Source: Trileptium ribeirensis
Taxonomy: Eukaryota; Nematoda; Enoplea; Enoplida; Thoracostomopsidae
Assembly: GCA_030248225.1 (NCBI GenBank)
Contig: JASANE010028056.1
Span: 1 to 64,000, forward strand
Length of the DNA: 64,000 nucleotides
Reading direction: 5' to 3'
This document shows, piece after piece, positions 1 through 11,281 of the stretch. A program made the translations under genes and the position numbers. Position 1 is the stretch's first letter, and every line of letters starts with the position of its first letter. The notes beneath the pieces were generated by a model. That model saw nothing but the letters and a program-made list of their open reading frames with translations, was not told the DNA's origin and did not search any database.

Positions 1-1976
1 GTAAGTGCTGCGCCCACGCTTTGCGATTGAACCAGATCATTCATGAAAATTTAGCGATAGAAGCAGTAATAATTTATGCAGAACCAACGCGCGGATAAGT
101 ACAAAGCTAAGGCTCTGCTAAGAACTTCAGGTTGCGGGTTCCGCGTTTCCAAAAAGAGCCCAAACGGAACTCACAGGACATGGATTTCGTCATCCCAATC
201 GGGTTGTTCATCTCGTTGGTAAATTTTGCGACAGAGCATTAAGGGAAATTTGATCGCTTCTCGTCACCTGAAGAAATAAAGAGCAAGAGGCTGGTTTGCT
301 GATGGGGTTTTGTTACGAGGATCGTGAGGCCTGGATTCGGGATCCACTGCGTTATATATATATAAGCATACCTTTGTGTGCACCCAATTGGGTGATACTT
401 TATTCATGATCGTTGTGTTGTTTATTCACAAAGGGAAAACCAAATAATAAAATTCTGCGTGTGAGTGTTAGTAGGCGAACTAATTGATTTTTAAACCAGG
501 ACCCACTGTTCCTAGAAAAGTGCCCGACTCCCACCTAGGTGCTAAACGCTGTTTGAATTAGACTATTCATTTTCCCCCCGGCCCATTACTCATTACGGGT
601 CGCCCCCCGCCATTCCGCGTCCACCCCGTCACCTATCCCCGCGCCGTAGGTCTCGTAAAATCAACGTCCTTCCGCACGCCCGGATACTTGTACATATCTA
701 GGACCGAGTAGGCTCAGTGTGTTCAGCCCTAAGTGGAACTAAGGCAACACAAACGCGTTCTCTGCACAATAAGAGCCTAAGGGTTAGGCAGCCATTGACT
801 CGGCTTGAATGGAGCCTTTCACGAACAAAGCTCGCGCGGTTAGGCAAAGTGTTGAACGGCATAAGGCATAAAATTCAACCACAGAAATAGAGAGGGGAAT
901 GACGGGTCAACCCCATTACCTGTGAGCAGGCTTAGGGGATGACCCTCCCTCAGGGGGACCTCCATACCATTAGACACGTGGGCGAGTATAGTGGCCAGCC
1001 CGAACACCCTGGTAAACCCACCGAGCAGCCCGCTAATCTAAGCGGTTCCCATCAGTGACTAGGATCCACCGGGAATCGTGTAAGCCCGGGCTGTCCGGGC
1101 ACCACAGTGAATATTGAGAGTGGTGCAGCTAGGATCCCTTAGGGCCAGAACTGGTCCTAGTACATAAATAAGTGGGGGCCACGCCGTGAGGCGTCAGGGT
1201 CTGGGAACCTAAGATTTCAAAGCCAAGGTTTAATCTAGGACCTCTCGCATCCCAGCAGGGGTAAATAGGCTTGACCATTAAATTTGGAAATCAAGGACTC
1301 TGTATGTGCGACTGTGTAGAAGTTTTTGGTCGCGTAAATTTAGACAAACTGATATCACTTGTGCTATTGAATTTTGTTGTGTTTTCTCTTACAGGGCTCA
1401 TGCGTTCCGGGAACTTATGCTGCTGCTGCGTTTTATAGATGAGCTCCACCTCGTCCGCCTAACACGGGCGAGCAGGGGCGTTGTATTTGAGATTCTGAGC
1501 AGGCGAGCATTGTTCGTTCCTGGATCGGATGGGACCTGAAGGAGAAGTTTATAGCTAAAGAGTGAGTGTGAACATTGCTGACAACAGTGATGGAGCGGCT
1601 TATTCTGATCAGGAGAAACGTTTTCCTAATGTGGACTTGCCGTGTCTCGCAGGAACTTGACGATTATGGTCTTTGTAGCCCTATTTCAGGGTAATAGCTG
1701 CTTGATTAATGAATTCATCTTAGCAACGATATTATCAGTTCAATGTACTATTTACTGCGTTGGTTCAATCCGTTAATTTCTGTACATACGAAAAGTAAAC
1801 TCAGTTGTGACGCTGCCTATAGTGATTATCGTATTGATCACAAGCCTGTCGATAAACGTTTGGACGTTGAAACTCGTTGGTTCACTGGGTGTCGTCGGTT
1901 TTACACCATTCTAACTTTGGCTGGTACTATAAGAGACACTTTAAATCAATCGTCGGCAGCTGCGGTGTCGATCTTC
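1..1976. repeat. Left arm of large palindrome
   Basis: This stretch is nearly identical to the reverse complement of 3814-5792; the arms differ by scattered substitutions and small indels. The arm runs to base 1, so its outer end is not visible. The inner end includes the last codons and stop of the gag reading frame (minus strand). The outer parts are GC-rich between about 580 and 1280. Nothing else coding is recognised in it. Confidence 0.93.
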
Positions 1977-2864
1977 AATTGGTGCTGTTCGGTGCGTTTA
2001 TCTAGCAGGTCAATAAGCCGAGCGATCGTGGCGTCGCTACTGGCTGCAGTGCGTTTGTTCTCGTCCAAAGCTTCGCGGATTTGGTCTACCAGTTGGGTAT
2101 TCTCGCCTCCCTGCGACATGCAGTTTACTGTTTTGGACCGGCTGCTCTTGCGAACCGGTATTCCTATTACCTCTTTCTGGGATGCTAAGATGGCGTCCTC
2201 CTTATATTTGAGCTTGTCCATCATGTGTTTAAAAGACGAGTATGTCTTTCCTATTACTCCAGATTTAAGTTCCCGTCGTAGTCCTTGTCGCAGAAATTTC
2301 TGTAATAAGGCGTCGCGTTGTTCACCTTCAACCTCCGGGAACGCTTTATCTACGGGGTTTTGCAAGTCAAGTCCGTATAGGGCAACTGATTCGCGTTCCC
2401 CTTGCACTCGCATGCGTAGCGTTATTAAAGCGACTTCGTCCCGTTGCGATGATGAGTACATAAAGCCCATATTATAGCAGAGAGCCTCGTAAGTTTGCAT
2501 TTTGACAGTCGGGAAAACTTTCGTATATTTTGAGGGCTTCCCCTTTCAGAACAGTTGGAAAGCAAATCAGATTCTGGTCCAGGGTCCATCCGTTGGCGTC
2601 GGTCAAGTTGTCGTAGGTAGCCAGCCAGGCATCACAGTCCTGTCCATCGGCTCCTGAAAATGGTGGGATGTCCCGTACTTGAATGATGGGACCCGTCGTC
2701 GTTCGTTGCGTCAACTGCTGCAGAATTGCAACTAGAGGGTCTCCCGAAACAGTGGGAGCTGGTCCATTTGTACTACCAGCCGTAGTGGCAGTGCCACTTC
2801 CTACATTCGTCGTTCCCGCTGCGCTACTTACTGGCGTACTATTCGCGCTTGCTGGTAATGACAT
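1946..2864 (-). pseudogene. Retrotransposon gag, frameshifted
   Basis: Two overlapping minus-strand frames. The first (2864 to 2472) starts after a Ser/Thr/Gly-rich N-terminus and contains IPPFSGADGQDCDAWL and LKGEALKIYESF, the start of a retrotransposon capsid domain as in LTR elements. The second (2500 to 1946) carries its continuation in another frame, with VEGEQRDALLQKFLRQGLRR and a C-terminal coiled stretch. A frameshift near 2500 breaks the gene. No zinc knuckle, protease, reverse transcriptase or integrase is seen in the window. The last codons lie in the palindrome arm. Confidence 0.75.
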
Positions 2865-3813
2865 TTTTGAACCGAATTTAGTTATTAATCCCTATTTGTT
2901 TTGAGTTTGTGTGGCGTCCGTGGTCCCAGTCTGAGTGGGTACGGATGATATAATATATAACTTGCTATATGTGTTTTCTTTAATGCGGAATCTTCTACTG
3001 TTGTGCGCAATTTCAGTTCCTTAAAATACTCGTGTACTTATTCCTTAGGTATGCGACTGAATGTGTGAAGTTTTCGCTTCGCTTCAATTTACGAGTTTAT
3101 CTCTTATTATACCTACAACGTACAACCAGTATTCACTCCTACTTCGATACTCACTTATGGCATGCGATGGCCTACATCTAGCGGACCGTGCCCAGTTTAG
3201 TACAGAGAGACAATCGAGACCACTGCTTCCAGTTGGTTTACTGTACCGTTTCACGTCCCTAGAAATGTCCTTTTTAACTTCTACGCCAGTAAAAGACCGA
3301 GGAAGGGCACTTCAGTTAAGCGGTTGTTTTGACAGTATGATTCAAATATTCGCTAAAGAATGTTTGGGGTCCACATAAGCTTCAGTTTGGAAGTACGTGC
3401 ATTGAGGCTATAAAAGTACACATAGGCACATATAGACACTATCAGTAATCTCTCGCAAGGAGCCACTGGCACCACAAATACTAAAATAACCGCGAAAGCT
3501 GACGCAACAGACAACGTTAAGCGCTTATTATAAAATAAACAAAGTTTCAATAAAACAGTTACTGACCATTGTTCAAATTTTCTTCTAACGATTTAGAAAA
3601 ATACAGTGCTCCCGGTAGATTCGTCTGACGCTAGGTAGGCGGTTCGTTCAGTCCAACAAGAATTCGGTGGACGCTCAAAACGCAGCTTGTCGAAGCCGAT
3701 AACGGGCAGTATTAGTCGATACTGAAGCGACGGTCGCGGCACGCCAACTCGAGGCAATCGTTCACGATCCGCTAGGTGTTGTGAAGCCGGGCGTAATTAG
3801 TACAACTCGAAAC
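2865..3813. other. Palindrome centre upstream of gag
   Basis: Non-palindromic spacer between the gag start and the right arm. On the minus strand at about 2912-2930 TGGGACCACGGACGCC could be a primer-binding site, some 50 bp before the gag start; this is weak. No ORF of note. Confidence 0.4.
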
Positions 3814-5792
3814 GAAGATCGACACCGCAGCTGCCGACGATTGATTTAAAGTGTCTCTTATAGTCCCAGCCAAAGTTAGAATGGTGTAGACCGACGACAC
3901 CCAGTGAAACAACCAAGTTCAACGTCCAAACGTTTATCGACAGGCTTGTGATCAATACGATAATCACTATAGGCAGCGTCACAACTGAGTTTACTTTCGT
4001 ATGTACAGAAATTAACGGGTGAACCAACGCAGTAAATAGTACATTGAACTGATAATATCGTTGCTAAGATGAAATTAGTTAATCAAGCAGCTATTACCCT
4101 GAAATAGGGCTACAAACCATAATCGTCAAGTTCCTGCGAGACACGGCAAGTCCACATTAGGAAAACGTTTCTCCTGATCAGAATAACCGCTCCATCACTG
4201 TTGTCGGCAATGTTCACACTCACTCTTTTAGCTATAAACTTCTCCTTCAGGTCCCATCCGATCCAGGAACGAACAATGCTCGCCTGCTCAGAATCTCAAA
4301 TACAAACACCCTGTTCGCCCGTGTTAGGCGGACGAGGTGGAGCTCAGTCTGTGGAAAAACGCGGCGGCGTCAAGTTCCCGGAACGCATGAGCCCTGTCAG
4401 ACACAACAAAATTCAATAGCACAAGTGATATCAGTTTGTCTAAATTTACGCGACCAAAAACTTCTACACAGTCGCACATACGAGAGTCCTCAATTTCCCA
4501 AATTTAATGGTCAAGCCTATTTACCCCTGCTGGGATGCGAGAGGTCCTAGATTAAACCTTGGCTTTGAAATCTTCGCATTCCCCAAAACTTATTGACGCC
4601 TCACGGCGTGGCCCCCACTTATTTATGTACTAGGACCAGTTCTGGCCCTAAGGGATCCCAGCTGCACCACTCTCAGTATTCATTGTGGTGCCCGGACAAC
4701 CCCGGCTTACACGATTCCCCGGTGGATCCTAGTCTAACCGATGGGAACCGCTTAGATTAGCGGGCTGCTCGGTGGGTTTACCAGGGTGTTCGGCCTGGCC
4801 ACTATAGTGGCCCACGTGTCTAATGGTATGGAGGTCCCCCTGAGGGAGGGTCATCCCCTAAGCCTGCTCACAGGTAATGGGGTTGACCCGTCATTCCCTC
4901 TATTTCTGTGGTTGAATTTTATGCCCTATGCGAGTTTCAACACTTTGCCTAACCGCGGGGCTTGTTCGCGAAAGGCTCCATTGAGCCGAGTGATGGCTGC
5001 CTAACCCTTAGGCTCTTATTGTGCAGAGACGCGTTTGTGTTGCCTTAGTTCCACTTAGGGCTGAACACACTGAGCCTACTCGGTCCTAGATATGTACAAG
5101 TATCCGGGCGTGCGGAAGGACGTTGATTTTACGAGACCTACGGCGCGGGGATAGGGTGGCGGGGATAAACACGGAATGGCGGGGGGCGACCATCATGGGG
5201 TAATGGGCCGGGGGGAAAATGAATAGTCTAATTCAAACAGCGTTTAGCACCTAGGTGGGAGTCGGGCACTTTTCTTAGAACAGTGGGTCCTGGTTTAAAA
5301 TCGATTCTAGTTCGCCTACTAACATTCACACGCAGAATTTTATTATTTGGTTTTCCCTTTGTGAATAAACAACACAACGATCATGAATAAAGTATCACCC
5401 AATTGGGTGCACACAAAGGTATGCTTATATATATATAACGCAGTGGATCCCGAATTCCGGGCCTCACGATACCTACGTAACAAAACCCCATGCGGCGAAC
5501 CAGCCTCTTGCTCTTTATTTCTTCAGGTGACGAGAAGCGATCGGACCCGACCTTTAATGCTCTGTCGCAAAATTTCCGACGATGAACAACCCCGATTGGG
5601 ATGACGAAATCATGTCCTGTGAGCTCCGTTTGGGCTCTTTTAGAAACGCGGAACCCCACAACCTGAAGCTCTTAGCAGAGCCTTAGCTTTGTACTTATCC
5701 GCGCGTTGGTTCTGCATAATTCTGTACTATTTCTATCGCTAAATTTTCATGAATGATCTGGTTCAATCGCAAAGCGTGGGCGCAGCACTTAC
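3814..5792. repeat. Right arm of large palindrome
   Basis: Reverse complement of 1-1976. Its inner end at 3814-3844 (plus strand) holds only the last few codons of gag and its stop, so gag points outward on both sides and is truncated here. The outer end at 5792 merges into a GC-rich direct repeat. Confidence 0.93.
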
Positions 5793-5950
5793 GGGGGCGC
5801 GAGGCATCCGGCGGACGCCCCAGCACCCGCAAGGGCTGCCCCTATTCTTATGCCTAAACGAGGAAAAATTTTAAAACTCTTGGAGACGCCTCGGGCGGGC
5901 CTCTTCCACGCGTCCGCAGTTGAAGAGTCCACCCGAGGCAGCAAGGACTC
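5771..5950. repeat. GC-rich direct repeat, copy 1
   Basis: Shares GGGGGCGCGAGGCATCCGGC and CTCTTCCACGCGTC blocks with 6217-6390, in the same orientation 446 bp apart. Its first 22 bases overlap the outer end of the palindrome arm. Confidence 0.8.
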
Positions 5951-6216
5951 CCAGAATGTAGCTCTGAATACCCTTTCATCTAAACTTTTGACCGACGATC
6001 TCCTAAGTTAAATTAAACCATGGGCGGTGCGGTCGGAAACACCTCCTCCGAAATTTAACAATGTACCATGAAATAAACAACGCAACACTGTGAAACACCG
6101 AACCATTTACCCTCCTGGGCACGAACGATAAAGTGACCCAGGGGGTGGGAACCAGTCGAGCACGGGGGTGTCTTCCCATTTTTGTTGAAATTTTGTCCAA
6201 TACTCAACCCCCTCTC

Positions 6217-6390
6217 CGCAGCGCGGGCACAGCACTCGCGGGGGCGCGAGGCATCCGGCGGACGCCACAGCACCCGCGAGGGCTGTCCCAAATCCTAAAC
6301 TCGAGCAAAACGATTCAAAAGCATCAGGAACACCCGGGCGGATCTCTTCCACGCGTCTGCAGGTCGAAGAGTCCACCCGGACTGACGAAA
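6217..6390. repeat. GC-rich direct repeat, copy 2
   Basis: Diverged second copy of 5771-5950. Several overlapping ORFs on both strands here come only from high GC content and are not believed to be genes. Confidence 0.8.
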
Positions 6391-6833
6391 ACAAACCGAA
6401 AAGAAAAACGCGAGAAAACCCTAAACTAGCAACATAAGAAAGAGCGGCGACAACCGCCGACTAAGCGCGTCGATCTCTGTGTGCGACTACTCGACTGGTC
6501 CCGCCTCCGAGCTGGGACAGTTTTTTTATACCACGCAGCTACCCCTCAGCATTGTTCAGGCCCCCTGATATCCCAACAGCGCAAATAAGCGTAAATTTAA
6601 ATTTAAATGTAAAACGGCACTCACATTTCTACGTATAAACAGTTAACGACAACAAGGCATCGCCGCTATAGGACGAGTGGTACATTAATAAAACATAAAC
6701 AATGATCGCTGGTCAGCCAACAACGGTGCTATATGATAAAATCTGCTGGTAGAGCACGGGCCGTATATAGACAAGGCCCTATCGAGGCAAGCGGCACAAC
6801 AACAAAAACAACTAAACCTCGCCCTGGTCGGTG

Positions 6834-7164
6834 CGAGATAATTTTAGCAGCAAAATATAACGGCGCTAAGGGCGCCGTTTTCTCATAGGGATATCGGCAC
6901 ATTTTTGCCGATATCGCGGGATATAAAAGCAGTAGGCGGCCGGGGGCAGGACCAGAATCATGCCCTGGCAGGCCGGCTACTGATGAAAATTTGAAATCCG
7001 AGATAATTTTAGCAGCAAAATATAACGGCGCTCAGGGCGCCGTTTTCTCATAGGGATATCGGCACATTTTAGCCGATATCGCGGGATATAAAAGCAGTAG
7101 GCGGCCGGAGGCAGGACCAGAATCATGGCCTGGCAGGCCGGCTACTGATGAAAATTTGAAATCC
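6834..7164. repeat. 165-bp tandem duplication with hairpins
   Basis: Two head-to-tail copies (6834-6998, 6999-7164) differing at only a few bases. Each contains two inverted repeats: AACGGCG...CGCCGTT and GATATCGGC...GCCGATATC. No ORF runs through them. Confidence 0.9.
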
Positions 7165-7221
7165 GATGTAGCTCCTATGAGAGGCCTGTTAGAGGCCGTT
7201 TTAGCGCCCCAACAATGAGAA

Positions 7222-7455
7222 TTTTGGGGTCCCATATAAGTTTGGAGGATCCTGAGCGGACCCGTGGGGGCGGGCGGCCCCGGTTTTCAGCTAAACAGTT
7301 GGGGTGGGACCCAATATGTGTCACGGGCTCCAAAAATCGGGGAGTTTTGATTATTTTGGGTGTCCTTTTAGGCTTAGAAAATTGTAGGCTTAAGCGCCTG
7401 TTCGGGGGTCCATAAGTATTTAGGGGATCCAAATTTTTAGACCCGCCGGGGCGAT
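7222..7455. repeat. Short imperfect direct repeat
   Basis: The pattern GGGGTCC, ATAAGT, GGATCC, GACCCG recurs at about 7224-7265 and 7405-7448. GC-rich mobile-element debris. Confidence 0.5.
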
Positions 7456-7460
7456 TTGAC

Positions 7461-10400
7461 ACCCCAGTAGAATCCTTAAGAGGGCTCAGTCACCCCCGTT
7501 CCCTTAAAATTTGTAAGAAACCCAAAAATTTGAATTTTCGTGTCACACCCTAAAATAATATCTTAGAAAATTTTGTATCCGAAATTTGTTCTCCGCCATC
7601 CGAAAATTTTGTTCAAATGCCCACCCTGCTAATCCTTGACTGCATGTTTTATAGATACACAATGCACAGTACAGGCACAGCAGATACCAAGTAAATTCCC
7701 GCAACTCTTCGGCGTATGCGCTGGGATCGGCCCAGGGCGACCAGTTTTTTTTCGTGTAACACCAAAAATCCCTGAAACATCCGTTGGTCCTCGGCCTCTC
7801 CCAACGCACACCCGTACCTGGCACAAATACATCAGGTATAATACAACGCACAAGCAATTTATATACGTAGTACGGCACTAATTTATTTCACGAGGATCGA
7901 CCGGACACCCCTAATTATGATACCAGTCTTTCATATTTGGTGCCAAAATCATCCCGGGCACCCTCGGGCAATGGAGTGTGACCTTACAGATATAACGAAA
8001 TAGAATTATTTCATAATCAATACGATACTGCACAATTATATCAATTCAAATGAAGGTACTCCACTGGTATCCGGTCGTCCATTCCTCTATCCTCTACGAA
8101 ATTTGACACGTTTCGAGTGTTTTCTCCCTTTTTATAAAATTGGGCTGTTACAATATACATGCAGTCTAGATGTACTTGCAACTACGACACATCATAATTA
8201 CCCAGTTTTGTAGAATATTAGAATCCAACTTTGCTGTACATGTTATCTATGGCTACATCACAAAATAACCAAATCAGGGCAAGTTGGCTATTTTTCATTG
8301 GTAGAACAAACAAACGGTAGAAATACAGATCCTACTGCCGGAAAATAGTATATATAGCAAATATTGTGCACTTCTACAGTTAGACGGTAAAACTTAGTAG
8401 CTCCAAGAAAACATATTCATCACTGATACAAAAACATTTATTAAAATCAATCAAAAAATCTAGCGCACTGATGTTCCAGCATTTATACTATATCACAATA
8501 ACAATGTTAATATTTGGTATATATACTTCGTAATTGTAATTTGTGAATAAATGTCCTCCTCCACAAAGTGATGAGAGTGCCGTAAGCTGAAGAATTTTGC
8601 TGACACAAACATAGATTTTCAGCAGTATGGTTAACGACACAGTGAACGTAGAGTTAGCAAATAGATTTTGTTCTATATATAGCCAACTTGTACAAAGTAT
8701 ATACACAAAGGCGTATATAATGTGAAAACGCCTGTAAAAACCAAACACCTACGAATCGAACACTACTGTATGATAGCTTATAATTTTTTAGCAATACCAA
8801 ACAAATTCGGCAAAATGTAGGTTTGACTCCTCCAGTTCCTGAACTCAAAGACGAATTCATATGTTCTTCAAAATTGTAGACAAGGAACAGCCCCTTAGGA
8901 ATATAAGCAGATTGCGACAATTACTCCAAAAAAGATACATACACCGTAAAACGTTCTAAAATAATAAGCAATACTTCCAAATATTTCTGCTAAAGGTAGA
9001 TCATCCTCTTTATTAGATACTGCATAAAAGCAAATTTTTATTATAACGACTACAGCTAATGAACGGATACGCAGATATATATATGGCCGATAATCACTTT
9101 AGCAACTGAATATGAAGCCAAATCTACCAATTTTGTGCCAAAAAGAGTTTTCTCAGCGATTTTTACGACAGCATGGATATGATGGCGGCATTTGCTCAAA
9201 TTATCAGTGATTCTACCTATAATCTTCATATATGCTATAAAATCATTAATACATATATTCCTAACAAAGTCAAAACTACGGGGCAGCTGTTATCCAAAAT
9301 CACGGCCTTATACCAATATTCGTGTTTTTCGCTGCTACAGATTGTCTACGGTGACTATTAAAAGCTAACAAATTCGAACTTTTCCATGAATTAACCTAAG
9401 ACATTTCTAGCCATTAGAACATGGTAAATATATCGTTGCCATAGTGTATCGTCACCGTTCGATTTTTGTTAGCAAATTTTAGCTGAACATGTTAAAAAGA
9501 CAACCTTTATCGAAGAAAACATTGTGGTCAAGCTAATGTTGTAGAGGCTACCGGACGCTGTGATCAAGGCTGCTTGAAGCCATACATGCGCACCTACAGA
9601 AACATAGCCCTTAGCAAATTTCAGCCAAACTAAGTATAAAACCTGAATTTTTGACTCTGAGCAGATGTGGCAAAACCTTCATGTTTCAACCTGAAAACTA
9701 ACGATATCTGTAAGGACATATAGGTTAAACTCCAACAATATTGTAATGAATGTTACAAACACAGGCATATTCAACTCTTTGATAAGCGATGTGAAACAAC
9801 GTAACGCTACTTAGCACCAATACAGTTTTGTGACAAAAATACTCGTACTGAAACAATATTCTATTTAAAACTTGAACCACAATGTAAACCATATAAATCT
9901 TGGAAAATGATGATCTTTCCGATGGCGCGCCAACATTATACATTACATAAAAGTTCCACAGATTACTAAAAATTCAACGAAAAATTAACGATTATTACAA
10001 TCAATAAGATTAAACGTAAAACGTAACAAAAACAAATCTATACCTAATGGCAGGTTAACGTTATTAATTGGAAATTTCCTTTATCCGCTATTGCACACTG
10101 TACGAAGCGAATGTTTTAAATTTTACGTTTATAAACATACAGACAAAAATATCTTTGACATAACAATAATACATTAAGTGGCCGCGATCGCTGCAATCCC
10201 ACCTATAGTAAAAATCAGACTTTCACTAAACTGAAAAAATCGAGAAAGGCAAAAACAAAAGATATAAACAGGAGATACATACTAGAATCACATCTTGGTA
10301 ATAAAAACAGCTATGCATTAATCGCCTCAAGATATGGTTCAGCAACGAATTAAAATTTACTTCGGCCGTCGGCGCATTCCTTTGGTTTGGGGATGGCCAA

Positions 10401-10633
10401 AAGTATTAAAAGACACAACTATAACAAAATGTGTACGTTTGCCACAAAATATTTTTATGATTGCCATTCTTTGCAATAAGGCTGTGGTTTTGGATGCCAT
10501 ATCTTTGCTACCAAACCCATCCAGATTGTTCCCAAGAGTCTTTTCCAGGTGATGCCAAATTTTCCTCTCTCTAATTATTGCGTGAAAACCTCAACAAATA
10601 AGCATATTTAATTGATATATTAGCTGACTAAAT
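7461..10633. other. Gene-free stretch downstream of ATAD3
   Basis: AT-rich sequence with no convincing gene. A 72-codon plus-strand frame at 10334-10552 lies just after the ATAD3 stop and looks accidental. On the minus strand ATTAAA at 10607-10612 is 22 bp after the ATAD3 stop, and could be a minor poly(A) signal. Confidence 0.5.
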
Positions 10634-11281
10634 TTAGAGTTTCGTTTTGTTTGGACGCGGCCACTGGATTGTTTTAGGTGCCTTGTCAGAATCAACAGCA
10701 ACACTACTCGAAGATTTGCTCGAGGAGGAGTCAGTTGGACTAGATGTTGATGGGGTTCCGGTGGTTTTGACTGCTTCAGCTTTCGGCGCAGCAGCTTCTT
10801 TTCCTGCCTTGGGAGTAGTCGTTGCTGGCAAATCAGGTGTTTTCAAACTATCCATCGTCGTCGGTTGTTTGTCGAGCTTTATTGGTTCTGAATCTAAACT
10901 GTCAAAAAATTTATCTGTCTCTCTTGGATTGCTATACGCCGATTTCGACTTTTTCACCTCCTTTCCTGTGCCTGGTAAACGGTCAGTCGACCCAGATTCT
11001 GTAACCTGTTTATCTTTAGTAACAGCGCTAGACAGATGTGCTTGACCTTTTTCTTGCGCCCCAGATGATACAGGAATCTTAACTAAGCTCTCCCTCATTT
11101 TCGCCGATGGCGTGGCGTCTTGGTCCCGAGTTTGTCGAGCGATTTTCGTAGCCGATGCATACTGAGCCGCTTCCTGTTGTTTCCAGTCTTGCTTTTGAGC
11201 ATGTTGACGCAAAGCGTCTTTCACTCGAGCATCGATCATTTCCTCGGTTAACACACCATCGGTTGACGCGTAAGCGCTAGC
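10634..11281 (-). CDS. ATAD3: ATAD3 exon 16 (C-terminus)
   Basis: 648 bases, residues 556-770 and stop. It opens [20 protein letters not shown], which is the conserved end of ATAD3, then extends about 170 residues as a low-complexity tail rich in Lys, Ser, Thr, Ala and Pro, with a run of serines near the end. Acceptor AATAG. The extension is not part of the usual family length. Confidence 0.93.
   Translation of the reverse strand, partial: ASAYASTDGVLTEEMIDARVKDALRQHAQKQDWKQQEAAQYASATKIARQTRDQDATPSAKMRESLVKIPVSSGAQEKGQAHLSSAVTKDKQVTESGSTDRLPGTGKEVKKSKSAYSNPRETDKFFDSLDSEPIKLDKQPTTMDSLKTPDLPATTTPKAGKEAAAPKAEAVKTTGTPSTSSPTDSSSSKSSSSVAVDSDKAPKTIQWPRPNKTKL

Noticed and set aside
580..1280. GC-rich block that at first looked like rRNA
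   Set aside because: No recognisable rRNA core segments; the block is part of the palindrome arm and recurs at 4500-5210.
1743..2477. 244-codon plus-strand ORF
   Set aside because: It is antisense to gag and continues into the palindrome arm; no recognisable domain.
6003..6429. Several ORFs on both strands
   Set aside because: High GC content and repeat sequence explain the open frames; no domain and all frames overlap.
10334..10552. 72-codon plus-strand ORF after ATAD3
   Set aside because: No recognisable content on either strand and probably ATAD3 3' flank.
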